Positions 35,055-50,400 of a stretch of 64,000 bases of DNA are shown piece after piece (the first letter of the stretch is position 1; each line of letters starts with the position of its first letter). Made by a program: the position numbers and the translations under genes. The stretch is from Acanthacorydalis orientalis (taxonomy: Eukaryota > Arthropoda > Insecta > Megaloptera > Corydalidae): positions 3,401,236 through 3,465,235 of the forward strand of contig CM068315.1 in assembly GCA_034766995.1 (NCBI GenBank), given 5' to 3'. Under the pieces are notes generated by a model. That model did no database searches and was not told the DNA's origin. It was given only the letters and a program-made list of their open reading frames with translations.

Positions 35055-35976
35055 TTTGGTAGAAAATAATTTCGGTTTATGACCTTTAAATTCATATATA
35101 TTTTCCTCAGCTAGCTGTTTGAAGTGGTCCAGAACTGTTGGATGACTAACGCTTAAATTTTGTCCAAGCTCCCGATTTGTTGTGCATGGTTTTGATTCAA
35201 GTTTGAAATTTACAGCAATGGATAGATTGTGGCCTCACATTCAAAAAAATATATTCACAATTTAAGCTCGGATCGACAGTTCTGTAACTATGAAACCCTA
35301 ATTCCGTCCAAATGATATCTGGTGGTATGGACGGTACGATATTAAAATACGTGGAATATTCAAAGCTTTACTAGCCTGACCGCTATTGAATTCATAAACT
35401 TGAAATTTACAGTAATGGATAGAGTGTGATCTGAGCTTCAAAAAATTATATTCATAATTTAAGCTCGGATCAACCGTTTTGTAGTTGTGAAAACACGATT
35501 TCGTCCAAATGAAATCTGGCCGTATGGATGGTATGATAGTAAAATATGTGGAATATTCAAAGCCTTTTCTGTACCGCTATTACATTGTTATGGACTGAAA
35601 AAGGACACCCACACCTTCATCTTGAAGGCTCTCGTTCTCAGCACAAAATTTTTGGAACCACTATTGCACCGTACTTTCCTCAACAGTACTCACACCAAAA
35701 GCATCGTTCAGTTTACGAGGACTTTCAACTGAATTACCATCCGTTTTGAACACATACGAAAAAAAATCCTCTTATTTACTTCTTTTCCATCTTTAATTCT
35801 ATAGCACAGTTTGAAACAAAATTAATAATAAAACCCAAATCGATGTTATCAAAATACAAACCGAAAAATGTACTTTAAAACGATATTAACATGAATTCGA
35901 TGAGATGACACTTTTAGTGAAAAAAAATTAAGATCAGAATTGAGAAAATAAAAACAGCAATTACAATACTACAAGC
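35055..35976 (-). mobile_element. Mariner-derived MITE, family B, copy 4, with an internal tandem duplication
   Basis: The ends TTTGGTAGAAAATAATTTCG (left) and a degraded right end match family B. GGTCCAGAACTGTTGGATGA and the complement of the HTH coding block (35640-35760) are present. Between them, foreign sequence appears twice: 35205-35392 and 35398-35578, sharing TTGAAATTTACAGYAATGGA, TTAAGCTCGGATC and GTGGAATATTCAAAGC. Confidence 0.8.
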
Positions 35977-36697
35977 CTAATATTAATGTTACTATAGATC
36001 AAAAATATTAACAATATTATTCTTATATTATATGAAATAAATTATGAACAAGAGGTCAAACTCTTTTATAAAAAAAGACAAAAGTAATTGTTATTGACTT
36101 ATTTATATGCTTACTTAATTTTCGAATGACTTTACATAAATATTTATCTCATATACGTTTACTGATCTCATCTTTCATCTACTTTTACATATAATATCTT
36201 CAGACAGATAGTTTTGACTATAATAATTCATACCGTCCACCTGAGAGGAGCATAATCAAAATTAATCTTAAAGATTAATAATTAGAAAACAATAGAAATA
36301 CATAATGAGTTCACAGAAAAAAACGATACCAGTGATTTATTTTCTAAATTAAACAATAATCAACATTGTTATTTTTTTCACTTAAAAATACAATATTCTT
36401 ATATTGTATTAATTGATTTAACAGAAAGGATATTATTTCGATAACTAATCTTTTCTTTAATAAAGAAATCTAATATTTTTTTAAACAAAATATTATCAAT
36501 ATTCATTTGAAAAAACATTCAGATATTTTTTATTTCACATAGAAATAAAGTATAAGAATGTGAATAAATTTCAAAATTATTAACTTGAAACTTAAATTAT
36601 AAAAGGAATATCGATAACTTACAATTAATTAGAATTTTTGTAATGTTCCCTTTTTCAATAAGATCTAATTTAATTTTTGATTATTATAACATAACCT

Positions 36698-36701
<4 letters not shown>
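35977..36701. other. Gene-free AT-rich stretch
   Basis: Nothing recognised. Confidence 0.5.
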
Positions 36702-36760
<59 letters not shown>

Positions 36761-36775
36761 TAGATAGATCTGTAT
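36702..36775. repeat. (TA)n with (GATA) end
   Basis: About 58 bp of TA followed by GATAGATAGAT. Confidence 0.95.
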
Positions 36776-37123
36776 ATATGTGTAAATGTTATATAAATGT
36801 ATGTATTGAAGAGCAAAATAAAAGTGAGACAATTGGAAAGACAACATCCATACGTTGTGCGGAGGTACGTTTATAACAAATGAAGCAAACAACGCGCGCC
36901 CTCTATAAAATTCCGTTTTTCAAATAATAAGGGGAGACAATCTTTTCTGAAAGAAATCTCGACTTAAATTGGCCGATAACGACATCTCAAAAAACACAAA
37001 AAGACACAAAGAATTGAAAAAGATACACCTTCGACGCGACGTGTTTACATTGAGCGTTCGAAACGATTTATACTGAAATCGGTTTTTCTATTTTTATGTA
37101 TCTCGTCACTTCTGTTAAATATA

Positions 37124-37162
<39 letters not shown>

Positions 37163-37194
37163 TGTATATCATATATAAACTCCATTCAAAATAA

Positions 37195-38080
37195 AATTTA
37201 AAATATAAGCACTGGTAGCTTCACTGTTTTATCGATACCTCACACATGAGATTTTTTTAAAATCAGAGTAGTTTTCTTAAAAAAAATGTTTAATATTTTA
37301 AATAAAGACACCATAAAGTTATAAATGTATTGACAAAGAATTACTTTATTTGATTTAAATATATATGTATGTTTATATATATATAGAATGTGTGAAAAAA
37401 ATTCGGTGCCTTCAAATTGAATCAATCATAACTCTGTTTTAAATATAAATATTTTCTCATCGTTTTAAAATTAGAGTAGTTTTCTTAAAAAATTGATTAA
37501 TATTTTAAATAAAGACACCATAAAGTTATAAATGTATTGAAAAAGAATTACTTTATTTTATTTAAATATATGTGCATATATATATTGTGAAAAAAATTCG
37601 GTGCCTTTAAATTGAATCAATCATAACTCTGTTTCAAATATAAACATTTTCTCATCGTTCTAAAATTTTGAAGTGCTAATCTTAAAATTTAAAAACACTG
37701 TATATCTTAGACAAGCAATTAGTATAACCTCTCAGAACAGTAGTGAACACGATGGAGTCCGAAAAGCGTCATATTAGATTTTGCACACTTTTCGCATTCT
37801 AGATGGAAAAATGATGCCGATTCCGCGAGTACGATTTGTTCAGTTTTGATGGAAAATGTTGGGATGACACACAAAGCATGTAAAAAAAATGCTGAAACAG
37901 TGGAAAGAGTCCGATAATGCAATAAGACTTCATGGACTCAAAACCGTCATATTTTATTCGACAAGAGATTCGTCAGTTACCAAACAGATCGAGCGGTTAT
38001 CCAAAAGGATTTTGAAGATTGAAATGTATTCTGTTTTCCGTATGTATTTCAGTAACCATTCGTTTTATATAAAGAGAGAT
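37195..38080 (+). mobile_element. Mariner-derived MITE, family A, copy 4, with duplicated 5' end
   Basis: The family end TTCGGTGCCTTYAAATTGAA occurs twice, at 37402 and 37597, in ~200-bp tandem units that also share AGAGTAGTTTTCTTAAAA and ATAAAGACACCATAAAGTTA. The second is followed by the collapsed mariner interior: a start-like ATGGAGTCCGAAAAGCG (37751), MESEKRHIRFC, ICSVL-type HTH residues, then a direct jump to the C-terminal SKPSYFIRQEIRQLPNR. The entire catalytic core is missing. Confidence 0.8.
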
Positions 38081-38227
38081 ACAGATAATTTGTACACATA
38101 CTATGTTTGTATATAACGCTAGTAAGTGAAGGTATGTTTATATACTCTCCTACATTTTTTTGTATAGCTGTTATAATAAAACCAATGGAAAACGCCAATA
38201 TCTGCTATATATATATATAAATATGTA

Positions 38228-38275
<48 letters not shown>

Positions 38276-38841
38276 CATGTACCGAAATCAACTATAATAG
38301 CATAAACATACAGTTTCTGTACATCTTTATTAAAAGATATGTAAATTATTAAACACAAATGTTTATGTAAGTATAAAAATGATCCATGGATTTTTTTACT
38401 CAACAAGGAAATCATTTATATAGAAACACAAGACTTTATTTAAATAACCGTAACGATTTACTCAATAGGATGAAACGTTTCATTCTTGCATATGAAAATT
38501 TTAAATTAACATAACAAAATTGTTCAATTCATAAGGAATTCCCATTCGAATTCTAATTCTTATTTATTAATATTATTTAATTACAATGTCGATATCATTA
38601 CCTGTTCTTGGTATTCATTTCATAAACCAACACCTAAATTCGTGTTTGTAAGATATACATTTAATTAAACTAGCAAAATAAATAAGATAATGTACGATAA
38701 TGTATCGATTTATAAATTATTTTCAGGTTACATAATCAGAAAATAGACTCTCGGCACGTCAGTATCACGCAATTAATATCAACTTTAATCATTATTACTC
38801 CAAATGTGAGTATGTGTGTGTATATATATATATATATATAT
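38081..38841. other. Gene-free stretch with a (TA)n tract
   Basis: (TA)n at 38205-38272, plus a short TG/TA tract at 38812-38840. No gene recognised. Confidence 0.5.
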
Positions 38842-39380
38842 AATCATCATCATTATCATCCTCTGTCAATCCACTGCTGGATAAACATCACTTCCATAAT
38901 TTTCCACTTTATACAATCAAATGCTTCTCTTTTCAACTGACTTCCAATAAAAATTTTAATGTTTTATCCTCCTTGTTCATTGGTTTTTTTCTTGATCATT
39001 TTATATTCCTTTATCCCCAGTTAATAATTTCTATTGTCCATCGGTTGTCTTCGCTTCTTGCAACATGTCCCGCTCATTTCCATTTCAAACTCTTTACTCT
39101 TCTGAGTGCATCTATGACTCCTCTCTGTCTTCATACCCATTATATTATTATACTATCTCTTCCTGGCATGCATCTTTCCATACTTCTTTGTGTTGTTTGG
39201 AGTCTGAATGATTTTGGTATTAAGAACCAATGTTTCGCTGCTGTAAGTAAGGACTAGCAATATACATTGATCAAATATTTTTTTTCTTCAAACAGAGTGG
39301 AATTGTTGGTATAAATACAGAGATATTTCGTCGAAATGAGCTTTATCCCATTTTTATTCTCCTGTTTACTTCTTCAATGA
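38842..39380 (-). pseudogene. RTE-type LINE, 3' end of the reverse transcriptase ORF
   Basis: Minus-strand frames give, in order, [45 protein letters not shown] and EVMFIQQWIDRG. These are degenerate forms of the well-known C-terminal part of insect RTE reverse transcriptases (IPLCLKRKVFDQCVLPVLTYGSETW, WAGHVAR, YVQQW). The 3' end is followed by TGATGATGAT, the usual short tandem tail of this LINE group, and then TA. Stops and frameshifts show an old 5'-truncated insertion. Confidence 0.88.
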
Positions 39381-39394
39381 ATATATCTTACTTC

Positions 39395-39542
39395 TATATA
39401 TATATATATACATATATATGTATATGTGTATGAAATTAATATGTATTATGTATGTATGAAATATATATATGAATGTATGTTTATATATATATAAATGTAT
39501 ATAGGTATATATATATATATATAAATGTATATAGGTATATAT

Positions 39543-39596
<54 letters not shown>

Positions 39597-39597
39597 G
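39395..39597. repeat. Complex (TA)n / TGTATATAGG minisatellite
   Basis: TA runs with ATGAATGTATGT and repeated AAATGTATATAGGTATATA motifs. All frames over it are Tyr/Ile artefacts. Confidence 0.95.
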
Positions 39598-40339
39598 TAT
39601 TGAGGATTCAAGTTCATTCTTTGACTTTTCCGTCTCTCATATATTAATCTTACATGCACATATACTTTATTATATAATACAAAGTTATACGTGAAACACA
39701 TCTGGTATATATTACAAAAAATTACCTTTCTATTTATGATAGTATAATTACAATAAGTATAAAGGAATATTTACTTTCATGGAAACAAGCGCTATGAATA
39801 ATGATGGTATGATATTCATTCTAAGTGATAATATTTTGGTTTTAAATCCGAACAAATTTGATTTATGACTAAATTTAAATACCAATTTCCTACAAATCTA
39901 CAGAGGAGCTAAAATGATTAATTATATTATGAACGATTTTCATAACAATATCAAATATAATAATTATAATCCACGTATTAAAATTCGAAATTAATTATTT
40001 TCCATTAAATTCTGATTTCTTGTACTGCCTAAATTATATACTCAATATTGTTTTAACTTTTAATTTTCTTTGTATGTTCAAATATCATTAAGTTCAATTT
40101 TATTACTATATGTCTAAAAACAAATAAGTTAAAAACCCACATCTACTTCGATTTTCTCAATTGTCTGAGATAAAAATTCACGCACGCCATTGACAATATT
40201 CTTGTGACAATATTTAACAATCGAAATAAAATAAATGTATGGAGTGGAATACTTAATCCTGCTAGTTCGCTCTGTATAATTCTGAGATTGAGTAATTTTA
40301 AGAAATTAGAAAAATTAAATTTTGTAAAATTTTATAGAA

Positions 40340-40348
<9 letters not shown>
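39598..40348. other. Gene-free AT-rich stretch
   Basis: Nothing recognised. Confidence 0.5.
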
Positions 40349-40405
<57 letters not shown>

Positions 40406-40444
40406 GTGTGTATATATATGTGTATGTGTGTGTATATATACATA

Positions 40445-40478
<34 letters not shown>

Positions 40479-40500
40479 AATATGTATATATATATATAGA
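40349..40500. repeat. (CA)n(TA)n(TG)n compound microsatellite
   Basis: TA with TGTATGTGTGTG and TACATATATG interruptions. Confidence 0.95.
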
Positions 40501-41714
40501 CATATTCATGTGTATGAATTTTTAATGGTATCAGTAAAGCAAATGTAAATAATCTTAAAAACATTTTATTATACAAATAAAGTTCACTAACCTGGAATCT
40601 CTGGAAACAGATATATTATCTTCGTAAATTTACACATACACTTATAAGTAATTGTTCTTTCATTTTCTATTTAGTTTAGTTAGTTTCACTTATTTAGTCC
40701 TGTATTCTATTTTTAAATTTAAAATAATGCACATGAAATTATACTAGACAACTAGTGAAAAACGCCACATTACATGCACTCTATCCACGAACAAACCGGT
40801 ACTAATACTACCTTGAATACATATTACACTATGAACGATTGCTTTTCATGAAATATTAGTTATATAAATTTCCGAACGACAACTGATACAGAGCGATTGG
40901 GATGTTATGTGACCGAGCTGACACACTGGTTATTGTCTACGTGAATGCATTTTATGAGTTTGAATATATTTCGTTTTAATAGAAATAATAATGTGTTTTA
41001 CAAATAAAATTTACCTGATATTTGGAAGTATTTATTTTAAATTATTATTTTGTACTTGCCTATTAGAACTTGCTTGAGTATTTTAAACAAAAATAATTTG
41101 ATTGTGATCAATTACAGTGACACTATTGTGAGAGGGGAGGCAGATGTAGCCGATGACAAATATTTTCTGTTTATTTTACTAGACCTAATATTATATAACT
41201 GATGTATATCAAACAACTAACCGATACAATAAAGCGACAGAATCATCGACGCACCGTCTGCAATATTAAATGCTGAATAAATTGTATTATAAAATGTTTT
41301 TTACTTTATCGTTGATCAAATATATCTAGATCAACAAATTATTTTGAAATAATTGTAAAAATGAATAAAATGTGAATAAAGTAATAATATAACATTTGAA
41401 TTATAAAATATAAATATAATTGCAGATTGCTTTTCAATTGAATAATCGTATAAAAAACATTTAGTTTACCACAAAGAAACACAAGTGCAGAGTAAAAACA
41501 CTGTAAATGTCAAAAAACAATTGCAACAAATACAGTTATGTCTAGAAAAAGATAAACATATATGTGCGTCATACATTCATGTCTACTTGGTGATCTTCTT
41601 TGTCTTATACATATAAAGTAGATATTTATTTGAAAATATGAAATTAGTTGGAATTAAATGCAGTTTATAGAAGACATTTTGAAATTACATTCAATTAGTT
41701 TCGATTTCTCTATC

Positions 41715-41715
<1 letters not shown>
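40501..41715. other. Gene-free AT-rich stretch
   Basis: No coding or repeat signature recognised. Confidence 0.5.

Positions 41716-41783
<68 letters not shown>
41716..41783. repeat. (TA)n microsatellite
   Basis: TA tract ending exactly at the left terminal repeat of the family B MITE copy. Confidence 0.95.
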
Positions 41784-41786
<3 letters not shown>

Positions 41787-42274
41787 GCTGGTACGAAAAT
41801 AATTGCAGTTTTTGTTTTTTGAATTCTAATTTTATTTTTTCAATGAAAACGTTATTTTATTTTGTTAATGTTAATATCATTTTATAGTGCGTTTTTCGGC
41901 CTGTATTTTGGTAACATGGACTTTGGTTTTATTATTAATTTAGATCCAAATTGAGCTATTTAATTAAAAATGGAAAATGAACTAATAAGAGCAATTTTTC
42001 TATGAGTTCAAAACGGGTGGTAAAGCAGCAGAGATTGCTCGTAAACTAAACGATGTGGGTACTGTTAAGGAAAGTACGGTGCAATGATGGTTCCAAAAAT
42101 TTTGTGCTGAGAACGGGAGCCTTCAAGATGAAGGTGTGGGCGTCCTTTTTCAGTTCATAACGACTAACTGAAGGCGTTAGTTGAATCAGAACCACGTATA
42201 ACAATTCGAAAGCTTACACAAAAACTAGGCGTGTCATCCAATAGCTTTGGACCACTTAAAACAGCTAGGAAAAT

Positions 42275-42278
<4 letters not shown>
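41784..42278 (+). mobile_element. Mariner-derived MITE, family B, copy 5 (3' end lost)
   Basis: The left end GGCTGGTACGAAAATAATTG follows TA. A start-like ATG at 41971 opens MENELIRAIFL, then in the next frame YEFKTGGKAAEIARKLNDV, VKESTVQ, WFQKFCAENGSLQDE. These are the two N-terminal helix-turn-helix regions of a cecropia/SETMAR-like mariner. It breaks into (TA)n after the second HTH and its right end is absent. Confidence 0.85.
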
Positions 42279-42314
<36 letters not shown>

Positions 42315-42319
<5 letters not shown>

Positions 42320-42619
42320 CTGCACAGTCCGACTTTGCCCGGCCGCAGTCAAAGTCCGAAGTAGGACCCCCACTCAGGGCTGTATATCTGAGCAACTGTG
42401 ATTTGTCAATATATATCCTGATATATAAAATTAAAATTACAACACCTTCATCCACACCTTCCCCATTTTACCCTTATCTTCATCCTCATCCCCACCCCCA
42501 CCCACTCCCTTTTTTGACCCGACTAAGCCCAGGTATACAGCCCTGAGTGGAGGTTCTACTTCGGACTTTTTCTGCGGTTGGGCAAAGTCGGACTTTGATC
42601 GTCAGATTTTGTCTACAAC
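42315..42619. mobile_element. Long-TIR MITE (family D) inserted in (TA)n
   Basis: The left GTTGTCTGCACAGTCCGAC...CACTCAGGGCTGTATA (42315-42388) is matched in reverse complement by 42532-42619 (TATACAGCCCTGAGTGGAGG ... TTTGTCTACAAC), with one ~13-bp indel. The spacer is CCCCAC-rich on one strand. Both outer flanks are TA repeats, so the target was a microsatellite. Confidence 0.85.
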
Positions 42620-42937
42620 TTATATATATATATATATATATGAATTCTAAGCTCACATTCCTTAACCAATCTAATAAATTAATTTCAATCGATTTCTTTC
42701 AATTCCCTTCCCTGACGAAATAACTTTCAGCATTATTTAATAATAATACAGAGTTGAACAGAATCACTGTAAATATATAATGCATTATTTGGACAATTTG
42801 TTTCAGTTTATACCTAAGCAAAATATAGAAAAAGTAAATAGTACTTACATAAAGTAGAACTACACTCATTTTTGATTCTGGACGACCTCCTGCTGATTAT
42901 GCTATTTATAAGTTCGAAATAAAATTAGTATATTCAG

Positions 42938-42968
<31 letters not shown>

Positions 42969-43477
42969 TGGAGAGAGAGGGAGTATTTAATATAAATAAT
43001 TTCGATTCATCTACAAACAGTTTCTACTTTCTTCTTGATTTAACTAGAATTCGAACTGAAATTGTATCATTCATTTTTTTAAACTGTTCTCGACTTTCTC
43101 CATCCTTAGGACGATTTCGAACTTTGAACGAGTACGAAAACAGTTCCACGAGAAAACAATGCCGCAATCTTGATCTAAAATTAATATTTATCGAAATCTG
43201 GAACGGATTTTCTTGTCAAGTCGACATCGACACATCAGCAATATTTTTATTTTGTATACATTTTCCTTTATAACAGAAAATATCTGAGCGTTTCATTGAT
43301 TGAAGTGAATTATTTGTATATTTCGAATTTCATTATTTCGATGAATTCGATCATCATGCTCAACAGTTGATTTCAATATTGATGAAATTTAATGATGAAT
43401 GAAAATCGACACCTGTTCAAAAGCCACAAAATTTTCGAACAATAATGAAATATATACAAAATTATTCATACATATAC

Positions 43478-43481
<4 letters not shown>
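42620..43481. other. Gene-free stretch
   Basis: (TA)n at 42620-42641 and 42938-42968, the latter with a GGAGAGAGAGGGAG tail. A 101-codon plus-strand frame at 42968-43273 begins inside that tract and has no recognised motif. Confidence 0.4.
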
Positions 43482-46154
<2,673 letters not shown>

Positions 46155-46158
46155 TATA

Positions 46159-46228
<70 letters not shown>

Positions 46229-46230
46229 CG
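46155..46230. repeat. (TA)n microsatellite
   Basis: TA repeat with ACA and AAA interruptions. It is one of few (TA)n tracts between 44.1 and 55.9 kb. Confidence 0.9.
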
Positions 46231-46461
46231 TGAAGTTTAATAACATAGTCATAAATATATAGAGAGAAATCGATAAAAATCAATTGATAAGATTCATAGA
46301 TACAAGAGAGACAAATAACAGAGATTCAAACAATTCGATTAAGATTTTTTGATTACATAATGAGCAACGAACCGTACAATTTGTCAATATTAAAAACGAT
46401 CCAAAGAATGGCTTTTTTAAAAAATTGATATGAAATCTAATAGGAACTTGATATTATATTC

Positions 46462-46503
46462 GAGGGGGCCGCGCCTTCGGAAGGCGGTCGCCCGTCTCGG
46501 CTA
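46462..46503. other. Isolated 42-bp GC-rich block with an internal palindrome
   Basis: CGAGGGGGCCGCGCC, then CCTTCGGAAGG at the centre of a GCGCCTTCGGAAGGCGG palindrome, then CGCCCGTCTCGG, all in otherwise AT-rich DNA. The G-run plus GGCCGC recalls hAT ends such as that at 23.65 kb, but no element can be delimited. Confidence 0.4.
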
Positions 46504-47210
46504 ATAATTTATTAAATTTTCAAAAAACATCAAAAAATCTATCTCCATTTTTAATTTATTTATTCGAGAAAACATTAGATTAAAAACAGACATCATAAAG
46601 ATTAATGTGCAAGGTTAGTGTATTTGATTTACACATACATATATACATATATATATATATATTGAAAACATTTTTTCTTAAAAATATACAGATTATAAAA
46701 CTTTGTTATAAAAATATTTGGAAGCCATTAAACACTGTTTAAAAAATACACGATTGAATATAAATCAGATCTTTAATAAATAAAATATAACATTTATTGG
46801 ATCAACAATTAAACTGTTCCCTTAATGTTAAATTTTCGAACTTTAATTATCCTGTCAGCACATTATTTATTCATATTTGAATAATATTAGTATCAGCTTG
46901 GAAAAATAAGTGTAAATTCATGAAATTGAAAATTTTTATTTAAATCCTACGAGTTGATTTCAAAAATTGAAGAGTGTGGTTAATATTTGATATATAAACT
47001 TTAAAAATTCTGTAGAAAACTTAACATTAAAAAAATATTTTATATAGAAAATAAGTAAATTTATTTAAAAAAATCCATTGTTGACTTTCAAGAATTATTT
47101 ACCTGGCCCATTCATTTATTAGAAAATATTTTTTTCGAAAGTAACATTACTTGAATTTAGTAATGAAAATTACAATTCAAATTATCAAACTAGAAATTTA
47201 TAAAATAATG

Positions 47211-47401
47211 TGATTCCACATAAAAAGTATTTTTTAAAAAAACCGCAAAAATTAAAAAAGCATGTTTATTTCTCGTTCAGTATTTTAGTTCAATTATAAA
47301 AGTGTTAAATTTCACTAAAATACCAAATAAAACATAACAAGACTTTTCTTAACCCCTGCGCCCCCTTTTAGTCTTTCCATGTGGAACCCTAAATCGAATC
47401 A
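47211..47401. mobile_element. Palindromic MITE (family E), copy 1
   Basis: It shares the core motif TTTAGTATTTTAGTT-like sequence, the TTTTAGTCTTTCCATGTGGAA segment and the AAATCGAATC end with the copies at 61309 and 63059. Its left end is more diverged, and it lacks the (TA)n(GA)n flanks seen in the other two. Confidence 0.6.
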
Positions 47402-50400
47402 CTCTATACATGTTGGTTGCTGAAATATACTTTAAGTAGAATTTTTTTTAAGTTTCCTTTTTAGAGTAGATTTGAAAAAGAAGAATATTTCTCTACAAAT
47501 AAAATATAATTCTAACTCCTTACTATAACAATTTAATTATCTTAAATTGTATATATAAGAAAAATATTTATCATGTTTTTGGTTCAAGCTGTGAGAACAG
47601 ACTCATTCATAGTCGAAAATAGAAACAGTCACTAAACACACAAATTAATAAAACACAAATTGAAAAATAAATAATTTTTGCTATTTACAGAATTCACTCG
47701 AAGAGATTTCTACTAAGAGATCGATTGTTTCTCATTAACTTTAAACGATTAATATCATCGAAATGTATAAAATCCTAAATAATAATTTTACTATTCTGAC
47801 ATACTTTCATTCAGGTATTATGTGAAATTTCTTACTTAAATTTATATTACTTAACGATAAAAGGATAAGATTTTCTTTTTTAAAACCATTCTAATTATTG
47901 GAATTCAATTCGAAAGGGAACTATAATATTTTTGAGATTCAACGGTTACATTTATCAGCATCGGATCATAAATAAATCTTTTTCTATTTCCATCCGAAAT
48001 AAAATTTTGCAAAAAACAAGTTTTCAGACACCTTTATAGACATTTTAAATAAGCGACTTGAAGTGAAAGACAAATATCGAATGTTTTTCTGACTGGAAGA
48101 TATTTTATAAAAAATTACTTATACATTCGATTTTACATTTTTCGACATTTCTTCAATTATGATTGAACAAGAAATTTACTCTATTTTCAAGAACACACTT
48201 TACCTAAAATAATTAGTTTAAATTGTATCTAGATAGAAATTTATCATTTATTAATATAACTAAATTGTACTTTAATTTCAATTCCTATTTCTGATCGGTA
48301 AATACAATCGAAGCAGTTATTCGTGATTCGAAATTTTTTGATATCAATATTTCCTATTAAAATTAAAAATTTCTCTAATCGATTTCATCTTAAAATATTT
48401 CTTTTTCTTATTTTTCCAATATTTGTATAGTAATTAACGTTTTTCTCGAATTAAAGTCCAAATTTTAATCTAAATAAAACTTTTTCTAAGTTAATTTAAT
48501 TAAATATTATTAAAGAAATAAGAATGTTTCATCATTCATGTTTCAAATGGCCAGGCAATTAATCTGTGAAAAATATATATTTAAATAAAAATTTCTCATG
48601 TGAAATACTAGAGCTGACTAAATATTGTTCACGCTTCATTTCTTTTACAACAAATTATATTTATAGAACAGTTTTTTCCCTAGAAAAATAACTATTTATG
48701 ATTTTCGAACAACTGAATAATTTCTTTAAGGTTCAATCAGACATAAATTCGTTCGAATATACATACGGAATACCTCTTCGAGTCGATAGAAAAAAAATAG
48801 TACATGAATGTTAGTGATTTTGTTTCGAATCATAAAAACTCGAATATAAATTGAATTTAAATTAAATGTCGACAAAGTGTGAATTACCGACAAGGAAGAG
48901 AACGATTTCGTTTTATAATAACGATCGGATTGTTTATAAGGCGAAACGTTATCTTAGAGAAAAAAAATCTATGCGATATAATTGAAAAATTATTGTATTT
49001 TTATTGCTTCCAAATACTTTTACTGTCCGATCGGTGTACATTACATAAACGGCAGTAAAATGAAGTAAACGTGAGTTTCAAATACACAATCTTGCACGTA
49101 CATCAGTAATTATCAATAATTAGCGAAAGGAAAAACTGTATTAGTAACTTTTAAATATGAATATTAATAATAATGGTTTAGTAATACGTCTGTGTGCTAA
49201 TGCGCACGCGTCATATTATACATTCACTTAGCAATGCTAATTGTCTGTAGTCGGCGAGCGGCGTGCCAGCAGTCGTGGGAGAACACGAATAAGAAACGAA
49301 ATTGCGAGGGAAAAACAAAATGTCGGTGTTGTTGAACCGCGCGCGGGTGATTCGAAACGAGACCGCACTATTGTCGTGCGGTCCACGTGGCTGCACTCGC
49401 ACGCACGATGATGAGTGTGTCGAAAACGAATCGAAAAAAAAATATAAATAAAAATAAAAAGTAACAGAGAATACATGTATACGCCGCTCGTGGACGCCAG
49501 ACCGTATGTTTTTTTTTTTATAATCAACAATCACACGTATTTGTCCAAAACTCACTTTTAAAATGCGAGGCAGGTTGATACTTATATGAAGTATTACACC
49601 CAAATTTCGAGTTTGTTTTGGATAAGACTAAACCTAAGTTTATTTTTTTAAGAATATATATATATTTAAAATTATTTCCTTTTAAATATATGTTCATCCT
49701 GTTTATTAATTAATATATGTGTTAATATTCTAACCACTAAATACGTACAGAGTAGGCGTCGAATCGAAATTAAGCTTTTGGTTTTAATCTCGTTCGACTA
49801 TTTAAAAACAATTGTTTTTTTTTTTGAATCGTTCAAACAATAATCTGTATACTTCATGATCAAGTAAGTCGATTATCATTTTTTATTTTTTGTGTAATTT
49901 TTTTTTTGTTTATTTTAATTATTAGTAAAGTTATTAGGAACCAATTTTTCATTTTTGCTGGCATGAAATTACCAGAGGATGTCTGGATTCATAAACATTG
50001 AAAACACTGCGCACATGGCCTAGAACTCACCTGTCAGTTGATGTGTGCTTTGATCTGTTCTGTAATGTCCTTTCGTTTCGGTTTGATTTCGTTTTATGTG
50101 TGTTTCAAGTCGATACGTTCCAACTGTACCGATTTCTGTTATGTTTTGTTCGTTTGGTGGGTAGGGATGGGCTCAGCGCTATCTTACGCTTATGCATGCA
50201 GACATGACAAAGTGTGTGAGTTATGCAAGTGTAAACTAAAACGCAATTTAATCGGAACGGAAAATTTTTTGTAAAAAAAAACAATATACAGACGTTTAAA
50301 AAGAACTATATTAAAATTATAACATGGCACGTAATATATGAATTGATTTAATTAAAGCTTATACCTTTCAAGTAAAAAAAAAAGATTTATAGTACACCAT

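Noticed and set aside
49211..49603. 130-codon minus-strand frame and an overlapping 97-codon frame
   Set aside because: No domain, odd composition, overlapping frames equally open. It is more likely a GC-richer non-coding patch.
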